A stretch of 64,000 bases of DNA from an uncultured Dialister sp. (GTDB taxonomy: Bacteria; Bacillota; Negativicutes; Veillonellales; Dialisteraceae), in assembly GCA_902462205.1 (NCBI GenBank), contig CABQAR010000002.1, forward strand, positions 1-64,000, in the 5' to 3' direction. The stretch's first letter is position 1; every line of letters begins with the position of its first letter. Under the pieces are notes generated by a model. It was not told the DNA's origin. It worked only from the letters and a program-made list of their open reading frames with translations, and did no database searches. Of the stretch, positions 43,814-53,111 are shown one piece after another. A program made the position numbers and the translations under genes.

Positions 43814-44505
43814 TGATCAAGCTCCTTGAACAATCCGCCTACATCGGCGCATTTTTAAGCATTTCCACCTTTTGGCTCGGGATGTACCTTCAAAAACGGT
43901 TCAAAAGCCCGATTCTGAACCCGCTCCTCATTTCCACCCTGCTCATCATCGCCTTTCTGAAAATCACCGGCTATGACTACGACCGAATGAGCCAGAACCT
44001 TCAATTCATCAATTACCTGCTCACACCGGCCACGATCTGCCTCGCCGTTCCCCTCTACGAGCAGATGAAAACCTTGCAGAATAACATGTCCGCCATTTTC
44101 TTCGGCATTTTTTCCGGCGTCCTCTCCAGTCTGATCTCCATCGCCGCCCTCTGCTTTGCTTTCGGCTTTGACCACGCTTCCTATGTGACCATCCTCCCGA
44201 AAGCCATCACGACGCCGATCGGCATGGGCGTTTCCGCCGAACTGGGCGGCTATGTGCCGATCACGGTGGCATGCATCATTTTCACGGGCATTCTGGGAAA
44301 TATCACGGGAGAATATATTCTCAAATTCCTCCGCATCCGAAACCCCATCGCCAAAGGGATCGCCATGGGCACGGCCGCCCACGCCATGGGTACCGCAAGG
44401 GCCATGGAAATGGGGCCGGTGGAGGGCGCCATGAGCTCGCTGTCCATCTGCGTAGCAGGCATCATGACCGTGGCAGGCGCAAGCCTTTTCTCCTACCTGA
44501 TATAA
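43813..44505 (+). CDS. lrgB: LrgB/CidB family membrane protein
   Basis: 230 residues, about seven helices; TAATG overlap with lrgA. Family blocks include NPLLISTLLIIAFL, PATICLAVPLYEQ, KAITTPIGMGVS and GTAAHAMGTARAMEMG. Acts with LrgA in a membrane complex tied to autolysis control. The operon ends at a strong bidirectional-looking terminator. Confidence 0.92.
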   Translation: MIKLLEQSAYIGAFLSISTFWLGMYLQKRFKSPILNPLLISTLLIIAFLKITGYDYDRMSQNLQFINYLLTPATICLAVPLYEQMKTLQNNMSAIFFGIFSGVLSSLISIAALCFAFGFDHASYVTILPKAITTPIGMGVSAELGGYVPITVACIIFTGILGNITGEYILKFLRIRNPIAKGIAMGTAAHAMGTARAMEMGPVEGAMSSLSICVAGIMTVAGASLFSYLI

Positions 44506-44523
44506 AATTTCACAGGAACACAC

Positions 44524-44566
44524 AAAAAGCGTATCGCATTCCTTTCTGCGGTACGCTTTTCTTTTG
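44524..44566 (+). terminator. Terminator of the kinase-lrgAB operon
   Basis: AAAAGCGTA.CGCA...TGCG.TACGCTTTT, with a T run. Confidence 0.8.
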
Positions 44567-44633
44567 CATCCATATCTCCGCCGCCAATGTCTTTACGGCA
44601 GGACAATTCATGATGTCTGATACGCCAATGCCA

Positions 44634-45329
44634 TCAATACGGGAGCGAATTGAAAAATACATCCCCGTCATAGAACCAGATATATTCAGAGTCACGGTCA
44701 CTGGCCACGATCATTCCCATTTCCTCGTCCCCGTCATGATAATAGGCGCTATAATCGGAAAACGGATTCCCGGCTCCCAGCCCTGACCGGTCGAAGGTCC
44801 TCGGGCTTCCTTTTTCAAGGACGATCCCGTCCACCACGTCATAGCAGAACTCGATCTGCACCTTGTCATCCGCATATTTCCACGTCTGATACATCCCTTC
44901 ACCATCGTAAGCGTCAGGTTCTCCGTAAACTTTCACGACATCGCTTTTTTTCATGCCCAGGTACACGCCGCCGACAGATTCGAAATATTTGCCTGTCAGC
45001 TGATAATAGGTATCCCCTTCCAAAGCGAAGATTTTATAATTGGGGCTGACCGTGTCCCAGCTTATTTCTGCGGAAATCAGGCTGCCGCGTCTTGTAAAAA
45101 CAGCCGTACCGCTTCCCCGGTCGCTGCCGCCGACGATCTGGTCGATGCCTTCCAGCCGGTCTCCATTGATTCCCGTGTCAGTTATGTGGATCGTCCTTTC
45201 TCCGCCGATGTCGGCCCAGATTCCCTTAAGTTCCGGCGGGAAAACGGTTTCCTCATACGCAAAGCACAGACCGCCCAGTCCGAGTAGTGCCGCCGCCATT
45301 CCTGCCGCCAGGATATTCTTCCTCATCAT
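44634..45329 (-). CDS. Exported protein of unknown function
   Basis: 231 residues with a signal peptide (1-24, LCFA-YE). The middle segment GVYLGMKKSDVVKVYGEPD resembles the G(M/L)-xx-xxV-xx-GxP pattern of BamE/SmpA-like folds, where it forms a small helix-strand domain; the rest is strand-rich and acidic. Start overlaps the preceding gene stop (ATGA). Third gene of a run of exported proteins (47094 to 44634). No function can be assigned. Confidence 0.7.
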   Translation of the reverse strand: MMRKNILAAGMAAALLGLGGLCFAYEETVFPPELKGIWADIGGERTIHITDTGINGDRLEGIDQIVGGSDRGSGTAVFTRRGSLISAEISWDTVSPNYKIFALEGDTYYQLTGKYFESVGGVYLGMKKSDVVKVYGEPDAYDGEGMYQTWKYADDKVQIEFCYDVVDGIVLEKGSPRTFDRSGLGAGNPFSDYSAYYHDGDEEMGMIVASDRDSEYIWFYDGDVFFNSLPY

Positions 45330-45949
45330 GCCCTCCTTTCCGACCTCACAAATGATATATCAGGCCTTACATAGCCCATCCATTCGTCATCCACGACGAT
45401 TTGATAATCGGGAATGCTCCATGTGCCTGCGAGCAGCTCCATTTCATCCCTGCTCCCGTGCATGCCGTCTTCCTTTTCCATCACAAGGGCGCCGTGTATG
45501 GAAATCACGCTTTCCACCTGCAGGGAAATATCCTTATTTCCGGCTGCCTCCTTGTCCTCGGCAAAAGCGATGACTTTCCCCTCTCTGTCCAATCCGTACC
45601 ACAGAGAACGTATTATTTTCAGATACATGCCGGCTTTTTTTCCCTGCAGCACCTCTCCCACCTGTACATGTCTGATTTTCCTAATCCTGCTGTCATCAAG
45701 GAAGACCGTCCTGTATCCGCCATAATAGGTGACAATCATCATATAGGAGACTTCTCCCTCGCAGTTTCCGCTCAGTATGGCTATGCGGCCCTTGGGCGCC
45801 CCCTTTTCAAAATCAGCCATGGTATGCAGTTGATCCTCGTAGGCCATGCTCAGCTGGCACATGCCCGGACGCGCATCCTTTGCTTCCGCCAGACCGCCCG
45901 GACCGGCAAAAGATAAAAGGATGATCAGAATCAGGCTGAAAAATTTCAT
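45326..45949 (-). CDS. Exported protein of unknown function
   Basis: 207 residues from the ATG at 45949 (GGAGG 9 nt upstream). Signal peptide (about 1-22), then a mostly strand-forming body (GRIAILSGNCEGEVSYMMIVTYYGG, VQVGEVLQGKKAGMYLKI) and an end region with a WSIPDYQIVVDDEW motif. No known domain was recognised. The stop overlaps the start of the 44634-45329 gene, so the two are co-translated. Confidence 0.65.
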   Translation of the reverse strand: MKFFSLILIILLSFAGPGGLAEAKDARPGMCQLSMAYEDQLHTMADFEKGAPKGRIAILSGNCEGEVSYMMIVTYYGGYRTVFLDDSRIRKIRHVQVGEVLQGKKAGMYLKIIRSLWYGLDREGKVIAFAEDKEAAGNKDISLQVESVISIHGALVMEKEDGMHGSRDEMELLAGTWSIPDYQIVVDDEWMGYVRPDISFVRSERRA

Positions 45950-46002
45950 CTGCGACACCTCCGCCCGTCGAAAAACAACGCCGCTTATTGGTATCCGCCG
46001 TT

Positions 46003-47094
46003 TCAGAATTCGCTCAGGAAGAGCGATCCGTCGTTTCCGCTCATGCCCACGGCGAACCGTCTGACATGTCCGTTTTCATCCTCGTAGGAAATCCCATACC
46101 CCGGTGTATCCCCGTAAAAGACCATGCCGAGCACCAGCGGCTTTTCCGGAGAGAGCCAGTCTGACTGATAAATTTCCACATACGAATATGTGAGGTTTCC
46201 GTTTTCATCCATTTCAGGCGTCAATTGGAGGATGTTGAAATTCCTGACACCTTCCTGCGTGGAAAATAAAAGCTTCACCTGGTATTCCGAGCTGTCCGCA
46301 ATAAATTCAATGCGGTCCGAATAACGGGAAAGCGCCTCATCCGCCCATTCCACCTGCACCATGCCGCCGGACACCGCTTCCTCCTGCCCCATGGACGGAG
46401 CATATTCCGAGAAAGGAATCAGTCTGAGATGCTGCGTCTGCGCCTCCAGCTTCTCCTGCATGTGCAGAAAATCCGACGGCGTCATCGCCACTTCCTGCGA
46501 TACAGATGCATCGGGGACGCCGGATGTATTGTGATAATATACGATCGAATCCCACTGTCCGTTTTTAGGCTCGGTGAAATAAAAATCCTTACACTCCAAT
46601 TGTGTGCCGTCATAAGAAATTCCATACGTCCCGAACAGGGAATTCGCGGCGCCGCCGGAGCCTTCATGCAGAAATCTGCCTCTTTTCCCCATCATGTAAT
46701 ACCGGTTTCTCGCCCATCCTTCAAAAGACAGCTGCGGCGCCCCATAGGCCTGGCTGTAAACGGCGTACACGTTGCTGCCGCGGAAGGAAGACGAACTCCC
46801 GTTTTCCATGTCGCCGATCAGCAATTCAGGAATCCCGTCACCACTGATATCCTGTACCGCATACCCGATCTGCATCAAAGCTTCCTCCGGCGCCAGCCCC
46901 AGAATCTTTTCTGACACGCCGGTCAGTCCATCGCTGACGATGACCTCCTCTCCCCCGCGGGAAATGAAATCATGATACTGGTCCAATACCTCCTCGTACC
47001 CCTGCGGCGCGGCAATATCCTCCGCCCCCGCCACGGTTCCGCCGGCCAGACAGGCAAGCGCGGCAAACGAAACAACCACTCCGGATAATTTCAT
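46003..47094 (-). CDS. Exported protein with EF-hand-like calcium loop
   Basis: 363 residues from the ATG at 47094 (GAGGAGG upstream). Signal peptide (about 1-22). The region DISGDGIPELLIGD (about 82-95) has the spacing of a dockerin or FG-GAP/EF-hand-like Ca loop, common in exported proteins that report stored values. The remainder is strand-rich with Trp/Tyr-rich segments. It is the first of three adjacent exported-protein genes; the gap to the next is 53 bp. Confidence 0.7.
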   Translation of the reverse strand: MKLSGVVVSFAALACLAGGTVAGAEDIAAPQGYEEVLDQYHDFISRGGEEVIVSDGLTGVSEKILGLAPEEALMQIGYAVQDISGDGIPELLIGDMENGSSSSFRGSNVYAVYSQAYGAPQLSFEGWARNRYYMMGKRGRFLHEGSGGAANSLFGTYGISYDGTQLECKDFYFTEPKNGQWDSIVYYHNTSGVPDASVSQEVAMTPSDFLHMQEKLEAQTQHLRLIPFSEYAPSMGQEEAVSGGMVQVEWADEALSRYSDRIEFIADSSEYQVKLLFSTQEGVRNFNILQLTPEMDENGNLTYSYVEIYQSDWLSPEKPLVLGMVFYGDTPGYGISYEDENGHVRRFAVGMSGNDGSLFLSEF

Positions 47095-47408
47095 AAAAGC
47101 CTCCTCTCTGCATGAAATAGGATGGAAGCCGCCAGATCCTGCGGCTCCGAAAGAAATACACAACCATGAACCCATGCCGGATCCTTACCGTCCATTTCGT
47201 TCAAGGATGACGACAGGGATTTAACATACATATGGCATAGCTACATTTATTTTCGGACGTAGAACTCATCACTAAGAACCATCAACTAACTACTTTTTCT
47301 GACTTCTGATATCCGACATCTGACTGCTGGCCACTGCCTACCGCTATATGATTTGTCGCGGCGCACCGCAATCCCTCATTCCGTATTCTCTTTTTCTTCT
47401 GTAACACG
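47095..47408. repeat. Mosaic intergenic stretch holding a dispersed repeat copy
   Basis: No gene is seen. The 39 bp at 47345-47383 match 54558-54596 with about 5 differences: both read (T/C)ATATGAT(T/C)TGTC then GCGGCGCACC. The preceding 100 bp is rich in short ACTAAC/CTGAC motifs, typical of decayed repeat DNA. Confidence 0.5.
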
Positions 47409-47450
47409 AAAAAACCGCTTCTTTATCTTCATTATAAAGGAAGCGGTTTT
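47409..47450 (-). terminator. Terminator of the thioredoxin gene
   Basis: AAAACCGCTTC.TTAT...ATAAAG.AAGCGGTTTT, about 15 bp of pairing. Confidence 0.85.
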
Positions 47451-47473
47451 GTGATTTCAAGATTTCTGAAATT

Positions 47474-47800
47474 TTATGATTCTACCACGCTTTTCAGCTC
47501 ACTGATGAATGCGTCCAGCGGACGGTAGCCGGAAAGACGTTTGATTTCCTGTCCGTCCTTGAATACCACCAGCGTCGGAATGGACATGATATCGAAATCA
47601 GCGGCCATCTGCTGCTGTTCATCCACATCCACCTTGCAGAAATTAATCGTATCGCCGAGCTGCTTTTCCGCATTTTCCAGCACAGGCGCCATCATGCGGC
47701 ACGGCTGGCACCAGGTCGCCCAGAAATCAATCAGGGCATAGCCCTTATGGTTGGCTATTTCATTTGCAAAATCTCCGGCAGAATGAAGTTCTTTACTCAT
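47474..47800 (-). CDS. trxA: Thioredoxin
   Basis: 108 residues from the ATG at 47800. Classical thioredoxin fold: FWATWCQPCRMMAP with redox cysteines C31 and C34, cis-Pro in MSIPTLVVFKDG. The active site is CQPC rather than the usual CGPC, which is expected to change the redox potential or partner choice. AAGGAG lies 9 nt upstream. A strong promoter is at 47854-47882. Confidence 0.93.
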   Translation of the reverse strand: MSKELHSAGDFANEIANHKGYALIDFWATWCQPCRMMAPVLENAEKQLGDTINFCKVDVDEQQQMAADFDIMSIPTLVVFKDGQEIKRLSGYRPLDAFISELKSVVES

Positions 47801-47853
47801 AATGATCACTCCTTTTGTCATTTGTATTTAAATCTAATATTTTCGATATTCAT

Positions 47854-47882
47854 ATTATACAATAGAATTCCATCCCTGTAAA
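47854..47882 (-). promoter_or_regulatory. Promoter of the thioredoxin gene
   Basis: Minus strand: TTTACA (47877-47882), 17-bp spacer, TATAAT (47854-47859). Confidence 0.8.
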
Positions 47883-47955
47883 TAGTCTGCCTGTCCCATT
47901 TCCATGGACAGCTTCCTTTTTTCCGACATATTTCTCCATAGCTTTTCTCCTTTGC

Positions 47956-47961
47956 TATAAT
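47956..47961 (+). promoter_or_regulatory. -10 element of the SbmA/BacA-type gene
   Basis: TATAAT on the plus strand 35 bp before the start; the -35 is unclear. Confidence 0.45.
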
Positions 47962-47996
47962 AGAGCCATTAAAATGTTTATTAATGAGGAGCTTGT

Positions 47997-49739
47997 ATGA
48001 AATCAGGAAACTGGAACCGTGAATTTATCACGGGGCTGTTCCATCTGGTCACCCCGTACTGGAAAAGCGAGGAAAAGAAATCCGCATGGCTCTACCTCGC
48101 AGGCATCATCACTCTGACCGTCGCCGCCGTGTATATGACGCTGCTTTTGAACGACTGGTTCAATTCCTTTTACAGCGCCCTGCAGGAATACGACAGCGAG
48201 GCCGTCTACCACGGACTGATCCGTTTCACCGGACTTGCCTTCGGCCACATCGCCTTTGCCGTTTACGCCTATTACCTCCAGCAGCTTCTTTCCCTGCGCT
48301 GGCGGAAATGGATGACGAGGAATTATCTTTCCAAATGGACGGAACACCAGATGTACTACCGTCTGGAAATGTTTTCTTACGGAGAAGCGGATAACCCTGA
48401 CCAGCGTATTTCAGAAGACATCAAGCTGTTCACCGCCCAGACGCTTGCTTTCATGAACGGCCTCCTCCGCGCGATCACCACCATCGTATGCTTTATCTTC
48501 GTCCTCTGGAATCTGTCCGAGCCGCTGGCATTTTCTCTGGCAGGCAGCGAATTCCATGTGTACGGCTACCTTGTATGGACGGCGCTCGCCTACTCCCTCC
48601 TCGGCACATGGATCACGCACAAGGTCGGGCACAGGCTGGTCTCGCTGAATTTCATCCAGCAGAAATACGAGGCGGATTTCCGTTTCGCCATGGTCCGTCT
48701 TCGTGAAACGGCGGAAAGCGTCGCCTTTTATAACGGGGCCATGCAGGAAAAAAATCTCCTTTCCGACCGGTTCATGACTCTTTTAAGAAATACGCTCCTC
48801 ATCATCAAAAAGCAGAAACAGCTGTCCTGGCTCACAAACAGTTACGCCCAGATTGCCATCATCTTCCCCTTTGTCGTCGCCGCTCCCAGATACCTGTCAA
48901 GAAATATTTCTCTCGGCGGCCTCATGCAGGTGGCGAACTGCTTTGGGAAAGTGCAGGAATCCATGTCCTACTTCGTCGATGTTTACGCCGCCCTCGCCGA
49001 ATGGCAGTCCTGCGCCGAGCGTCTCCTTTCCTTCGATACCCATATTTCCTATATCCGTGAAAACACAGACGCCGTGGAAAAGGATTTGCAGCGCAGGGAA
49101 AACAGCAGCGCCATCATCCTTTCCTCCGTCAATATTTCCGTTCCCCCGTTATGGAAGAAAGGGACAGGCCCCGCGGAAAACAGGACGATCCTCCGGCAGG
49201 CGGACTGCACGATCCGTGAAGAAGAGCACGTCATCCTGAAAGGCCCTTCGGGCAGCGGGAAATCGACCCTGCTCCGCGTCCTTGCCGGCTTCTGGCCCTA
49301 TGCGGACGGCCATATCTCGCTTCCTCCGCAAAAGGAAATGATGTTCATTCCGCAGCGTCCCTACATCCCCATGGGAACCCTCGCCGTCGCGGCCGCCTAT
49401 CCGTCGGAAACCGCCGACAGGGAAATCCTCTCCTCTCTTCTCCATACCTGCGGCCTCGCCCACCTCATCCCGCAGCTCGACACGGAAGCGGACTGGAGCC
49501 ATATCCTTTCCCTCGGCGAACAGCAGAAACTGGCCTTCGTCCGCATTTTCCTCAAACAGCCGAAATGGATCTTTCTGGACGAAGCCACCAGCGCGATGGA
49601 CGAAGAAACAGAAGAAAGAATGTACCGGAAACTGTCAGAAACAAAAGGGACGACGGTCATCAGCATCGGCCACCGCTCCACGCTGGACAAATGGCACACA
49701 CGGATTCTGCGCATAGAAAACCGGAACCTCATCGGATAA
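47997..49739 (+). CDS. SbmA/BacA-type ABC transporter (YddA-like)
   Basis: 580 residues fusing a six-helix membrane domain with an ATPase domain. Family signature DNPDQRISED (132-141) is typical of the ABC-D/YddA/BacA group. Walker A is GPSGSGKST (416-424), signature LSLGEQQK, Walker B WIFLDEATS. Relatives carry peptides, long-chain or branched lipids, or cobalamin. The ATPase domain separates it from SbmA itself, which lacks one. Single gene, terminator immediately after. Confidence 0.9.
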   Translation: MKSGNWNREFITGLFHLVTPYWKSEEKKSAWLYLAGIITLTVAAVYMTLLLNDWFNSFYSALQEYDSEAVYHGLIRFTGLAFGHIAFAVYAYYLQQLLSLRWRKWMTRNYLSKWTEHQMYYRLEMFSYGEADNPDQRISEDIKLFTAQTLAFMNGLLRAITTIVCFIFVLWNLSEPLAFSLAGSEFHVYGYLVWTALAYSLLGTWITHKVGHRLVSLNFIQQKYEADFRFAMVRLRETAESVAFYNGAMQEKNLLSDRFMTLLRNTLLIIKKQKQLSWLTNSYAQIAIIFPFVVAAPRYLSRNISLGGLMQVANCFGKVQESMSYFVDVYAALAEWQSCAERLLSFDTHISYIRENTDAVEKDLQRRENSSAIILSSVNISVPPLWKKGTGPAENRTILRQADCTIREEEHVILKGPSGSGKSTLLRVLAGFWPYADGHISLPPQKEMMFIPQRPYIPMGTLAVAAAYPSETADREILSSLLHTCGLAHLIPQLDTEADWSHILSLGEQQKLAFVRIFLKQPKWIFLDEATSAMDEETEERMYRKLSETKGTTVISIGHRSTLDKWHTRILRIENRNLIG

Positions 49740-49742
49740 ATC

Positions 49743-49787
49743 AAAAACTGCCCTTCTCACGATTTGTGAAAAGAGCAGTTTTATTTT
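49743..49787. terminator. Bidirectional terminator after the SbmA/BacA-type gene
   Basis: AAAACTGC..TT.TCAC-GATT-GTGAAAA.GCAGTTTT then TTTTTCC; it also serves the convergent peptidase gene. Confidence 0.75.
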
Positions 49788-49791
49788 TCCC

Positions 49792-50931
49792 TTAATGCCC
49801 TGAAAAATGGCTTTCCGCCTCTATGATGCGATAGACCAGTCCGCCTGCGTCATACAGATCCTTTTCCGCCAGATTTTCACGGCTGGTATGGAAATCCTTC
49901 ATGCCTACCCCCACGAGGGCGGAAGGAAAACCCTTCGTTCCGAACCAGTTGGCATCGCTTCCGCCGCCGCTTGGGGCCGTCCGTACGACAAAGCCCGCCA
50001 TATCACAGGCCATGCGGAACAGCTTCATCAAAGGCGCATCCTCCTCCACAGAGAAGGCGTCATATTCTTTCGACCGTTCGATTTCGACGGAACCGCCGGA
50101 AAATCGTTCCGCCGCCGATGTAAAGGCATGCACGATATCCTCTGCCAGTTTCTCGAGCTTCTCCGGATTCCTGCTCCTTGCCTCCGCTTCCACGACGCAA
50201 AGCTCCGGCACGATATTCGTCACCACGCCGCCCGTGATTTTTCCGATATTGCAGGTCGTTTCCTCATCGATGCGCCCTGTCGGCGCCGCGGCAATCCCCG
50301 CTGCCGCCATGGCAATCGCATTCACCCCTTTTTCCGGCGCCATCCCCGCATGGGCGGCCACCCCGTGGAAAGTGAATTTCATCGTATACTGGGCAGGCCC
50401 TGCGATGAATATGTTTCCTGCCGTCCCGTCCGCGTCAAGGGTATATCCGAAATCAATTCCGGAGATATATTTTTCCTCTATACATCTCGACCCGATCAGC
50501 CCGATTTCTTCCTGCACCGTGAAAATAACCGTGATTTTTCCGTGGGGAATGAAATTTTCCTTCATAAGGGCGAGCCCTTCTAAGATAGCGGCCACACCGG
50601 CCTTGTCATCACCGCCAAGGATCGTATCTCCCTGGGAACGATACACGCCGTTGTCCAGAACAGGCTCGATTCCGCGGCAGCACTCCACGCAGTCCATATG
50701 GGCGGTGAACGCGATGGACGGAAGCCCTTCCGTATCGGCAGGAAATACGGCGATCAGATTCCCGCTGTTGCCCCCGGCGACCGATCCGCCATTGTCTTCC
50801 ACGATTTTGGACGCGCCGAGGGCTTTCAATTTCCTTTTCAGATACTCGCAGACCTCCCGTTCCCCCTTACTGGGCGCATATATCCGCACCAGCTCCTCAA
50901 ACGTGCGGCGCATTCGTTCTTCATTGACCAT
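49792..50931 (-). CDS. M20 family peptidase, PepT-like
   Basis: 379 residues from the ATG at 50931 (GGAGG upstream; the longer frame has no ribosome site). Zinc ligands and catalysis in order: TAHMDCVE (H), GGDDKAG (D), VQEEIGLIGS (EE), DADG and the late DFHTSRE (H). A dimerisation domain is inserted in the middle. Tripeptide or aminoacylhistidine-type substrates are typical. The gene is next to dinB on the same strand without clear coupling. Confidence 0.9.
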   Translation of the reverse strand: MVNEERMRRTFEELVRIYAPSKGEREVCEYLKRKLKALGASKIVEDNGGSVAGGNSGNLIAVFPADTEGLPSIAFTAHMDCVECCRGIEPVLDNGVYRSQGDTILGGDDKAGVAAILEGLALMKENFIPHGKITVIFTVQEEIGLIGSRCIEEKYISGIDFGYTLDADGTAGNIFIAGPAQYTMKFTFHGVAAHAGMAPEKGVNAIAMAAAGIAAAPTGRIDEETTCNIGKITGGVVTNIVPELCVVEAEARSRNPEKLEKLAEDIVHAFTSAAERFSGGSVEIERSKEYDAFSVEEDAPLMKLFRMACDMAGFVVRTAPSGGGSDANWFGTKGFPSALVGVGMKDFHTSRENLAEKDLYDAGGLVYRIIEAESHFSGH

Positions 50932-51063
50932 GGTAAAACCTCCTGTCATACAATTTAAATCGAAAATCCATATACACAATACGATATATCTCCGATATCC
51001 TTGATTCCCGAGTCCTTTTTCTCCAGCCACATGGCAAGCCACAGCTGAATTATTTTTTTCCGT

Positions 51064-52233
51064 TCATTCATCCTTTGTTTTTTCTGCCTCCAGCCAGAAG
51101 CCTTTCCTCAGCGCCGTCTCCCCGTATTTTTTCTGTATCGCATCCATCACCTCTGCCGCCTTGGCCCGTTTTTCTTTCGTTCTGGAAAATAAATCCACCG
51201 TTTCCAGCGGAGGTGCCAGATTGGATGCCGTGACGCCGATGAGGCGCACGCCTTCATCGATGAATATCCGTTTTTTCAGATTCAGGGCGGCCGCATAAAT
51301 TTCTTCCTGCAGATTCGTTCCTTCCTCCAGCGACAGGGAACGCATGACGGTGCGGAAAGAGGCAAATCGGATTTTCAGGGAAATCGTCCGTCCTGCCAGA
51401 TGGTGCTTCCGAAGGCGCTGCGCCACCACATCGCTGTGCATGGCGATCTGCCTGTTGATATCCCTTTCATCCGTCAGATCTGTTTCGTAGGTCGCTTCAT
51501 CGCCGATGGATTTGATCTGCCGCTCCGCTTCAATCGGGCGGTCGTCGATTCCCTCGGCAAGCTGCTTCATGACCTGCGCCTGGTTTCCCAGCAGAGGCAT
51601 CAGCTTTTCCACCGCTGTTTTCTGCATATCCCCGATCGTCAGGATGCCCGATTCCCGTAATTTCTTTTCCGTCACCTTCCCCACGCCCCACAGGCGGCGA
51701 ATCGGGAGCGGCTCAAGTATTTCCTTTTCCTTCCCGTAAGGAATGATGAAAAGTCCGTCCGGCTTATCCAGATCGCTTGCCAGTTTCGCAAGGAATTTAT
51801 TCGGCGCGATTCCGGCAGAAGCCACCAGCCCTGTTTTCTCCCTGATTTCCGCCTTAATGGCGCGCCCTACGGCGCCCACGGTATGGAACTGCTCGTGCAG
51901 GTCGGAAATATCCATAAACGCTTCATCCAAAGAAATAGGCTCGATGGCGGTCGCGTAATGGAGCATGATTTCATGGATTTCATCCGAAACAGCCTTGTAC
52001 ACCTCGAACCGAGGCTTTACAAAAATACCGTCGGGGCAGAGCTCATGCGCCTTGGAAGCGGGCATGGCGGAATGGACGCCGAATTTCCTTGCTTCGTAGG
52101 ATGCCGTCGCCACGACGCCCCGTTTGGAAAGTCCGCCGACGATCACCGGCTTCCCCCGATAGCTCGGGTTGTCGCGCTGTTCCACCGATGCGTAAAACGC
52201 ATCCATATCCACATGCATGATCCATCGCCGCAT
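51064..52233 (-). CDS. dinB: DNA polymerase IV
   Basis: 389 residues from the ATG at 52233. Y-family polymerase for bypass of damaged bases: HVDMDAFYASVE (palm acidic residues), VATASYEARKFGV, ISLDEAFMDIS (SLDE) and the little-finger region. It lacks a visible C-terminal clamp-binding QLxLF motif; the end is AEKTKDE. The ribosome site is GGGGCGG-like. Slippery replication and mutagenesis are the expected roles. Confidence 0.93.
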   Translation of the reverse strand: MRRWIMHVDMDAFYASVEQRDNPSYRGKPVIVGGLSKRGVVATASYEARKFGVHSAMPASKAHELCPDGIFVKPRFEVYKAVSDEIHEIMLHYATAIEPISLDEAFMDISDLHEQFHTVGAVGRAIKAEIREKTGLVASAGIAPNKFLAKLASDLDKPDGLFIIPYGKEKEILEPLPIRRLWGVGKVTEKKLRESGILTIGDMQKTAVEKLMPLLGNQAQVMKQLAEGIDDRPIEAERQIKSIGDEATYETDLTDERDINRQIAMHSDVVAQRLRKHHLAGRTISLKIRFASFRTVMRSLSLEEGTNLQEEIYAAALNLKKRIFIDEGVRLIGVTASNLAPPLETVDLFSRTKEKRAKAAEVMDAIQKKYGETALRKGFWLEAEKTKDE

Positions 52234-52417
52234 CGTTCCGCCCCTTCCGCCAATCACTGTAAACACTGGATCCTTTCTCTTCCATCTTAGGAAGAAATTT
52301 TCCTGCTGTCAAACCGTTTCCTTTACGGCTTCCCCCGTTTCAGTTACTATATACCTATGAAGTATCATATACTTATTTTACGGCTCAGGGAAATGCAGCC
52401 GGATTTGAGGAGGAATT

Positions 52418-52933
52418 ATGAAAGCACTTGTGATTTGGTCATCCCGTACGGGAAATACGAAGGCCGTCGGACAGGCCGTTTATGATGCGCTCCCCTGCGA
52501 AAAGGATTTCGTGGAAGCAGGCAGGCAGCCAAAGGATGTATCCGGTTATGACATCATCTTTGTCGGATTCTGGGGATTCCGCCGCGGCGCGGACATGCCT
52601 GCCAGAAATGTCCTGACCGCCCTGCACGGACAGAAAGTCGCGCTCTACGGCACCGCTGGAACCTATCCTGATTCTGATGCGGCCAGAAGTTACCTGCAGA
52701 GCTCCGCCGAATTGCTGGCGCCTGATAATATTTTCCTTGGCGGGTTCATGTCCCAGGGCCGTGTCCATTCTTTCCACATCGGGAAACGAAACGAACACGC
52801 GCAGCAGGTCCATCCCATGACGCCGGAACGTCTGGAACGTTTGCAGGAGGCAGAAAAGCACCCGAATGAAGACGATTTCCGGAAAGCAGCCGCCTGGGCC
52901 ATGGAAATGCTCGCCAAAGCAGAAAAGGCTTGA
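52418..52933 (+). CDS. Flavodoxin family protein
   Basis: 171 residues. FMN-phosphate loop SSRTGNTKAVG (8-18), a WGFRRGADMP loop in place of the typical W/Y region, and a conserved Gly-rich strand VALYGTAGTYPDS. It is a one-electron carrier or flavin enzyme, probably partnered with an unseen oxidoreductase; similar proteins accompany bilirubin reductase (BilS), but no BilR is here. GGAGGA precedes the ATG. Confidence 0.85.
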   Translation: MKALVIWSSRTGNTKAVGQAVYDALPCEKDFVEAGRQPKDVSGYDIIFVGFWGFRRGADMPARNVLTALHGQKVALYGTAGTYPDSDAARSYLQSSAELLAPDNIFLGGFMSQGRVHSFHIGKRNEHAQQVHPMTPERLERLQEAEKHPNEDDFRKAAAWAMEMLAKAEKA

Positions 52934-52947
52934 CCCATAAATACCTT

Positions 52948-53003
52948 AAAAGCATGGAGTATCTATATATCGATGAAACTTTTAGATAGCTCCGTGCTTT
53001 TTT
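52948..53003 (+). terminator. Terminator of the flavodoxin gene
   Basis: AAAGCA.GGAG.ATCTA...TAGATAGCTCC.TGCTTTTTTA, long imperfect stem. Confidence 0.75.
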
Positions 53004-53004
53004 A

Positions 53005-53052
53005 TTGACAAGATTTTTCTTATCATTTACAATGGGCTATATATTTAAATAT
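53005..53052 (+). promoter_or_regulatory. Consensus promoter and operator-like palindrome of the ArsR gene
   Basis: TTGACA (53005-53010), 17-bp spacer, TACAAT (53028-53033). The perfect 12-bp palindrome ATATTTAAATAT (53041-53052) sits at the predicted transcription start, the normal place for ArsR/SmtB autorepression. Confidence 0.7.
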
Positions 53053-53111
53053 GTCGATAACCAAAATCCGGACGTCCCTGATCCGGATGGAACGACGAAA
53101 AGAGGAGAACC

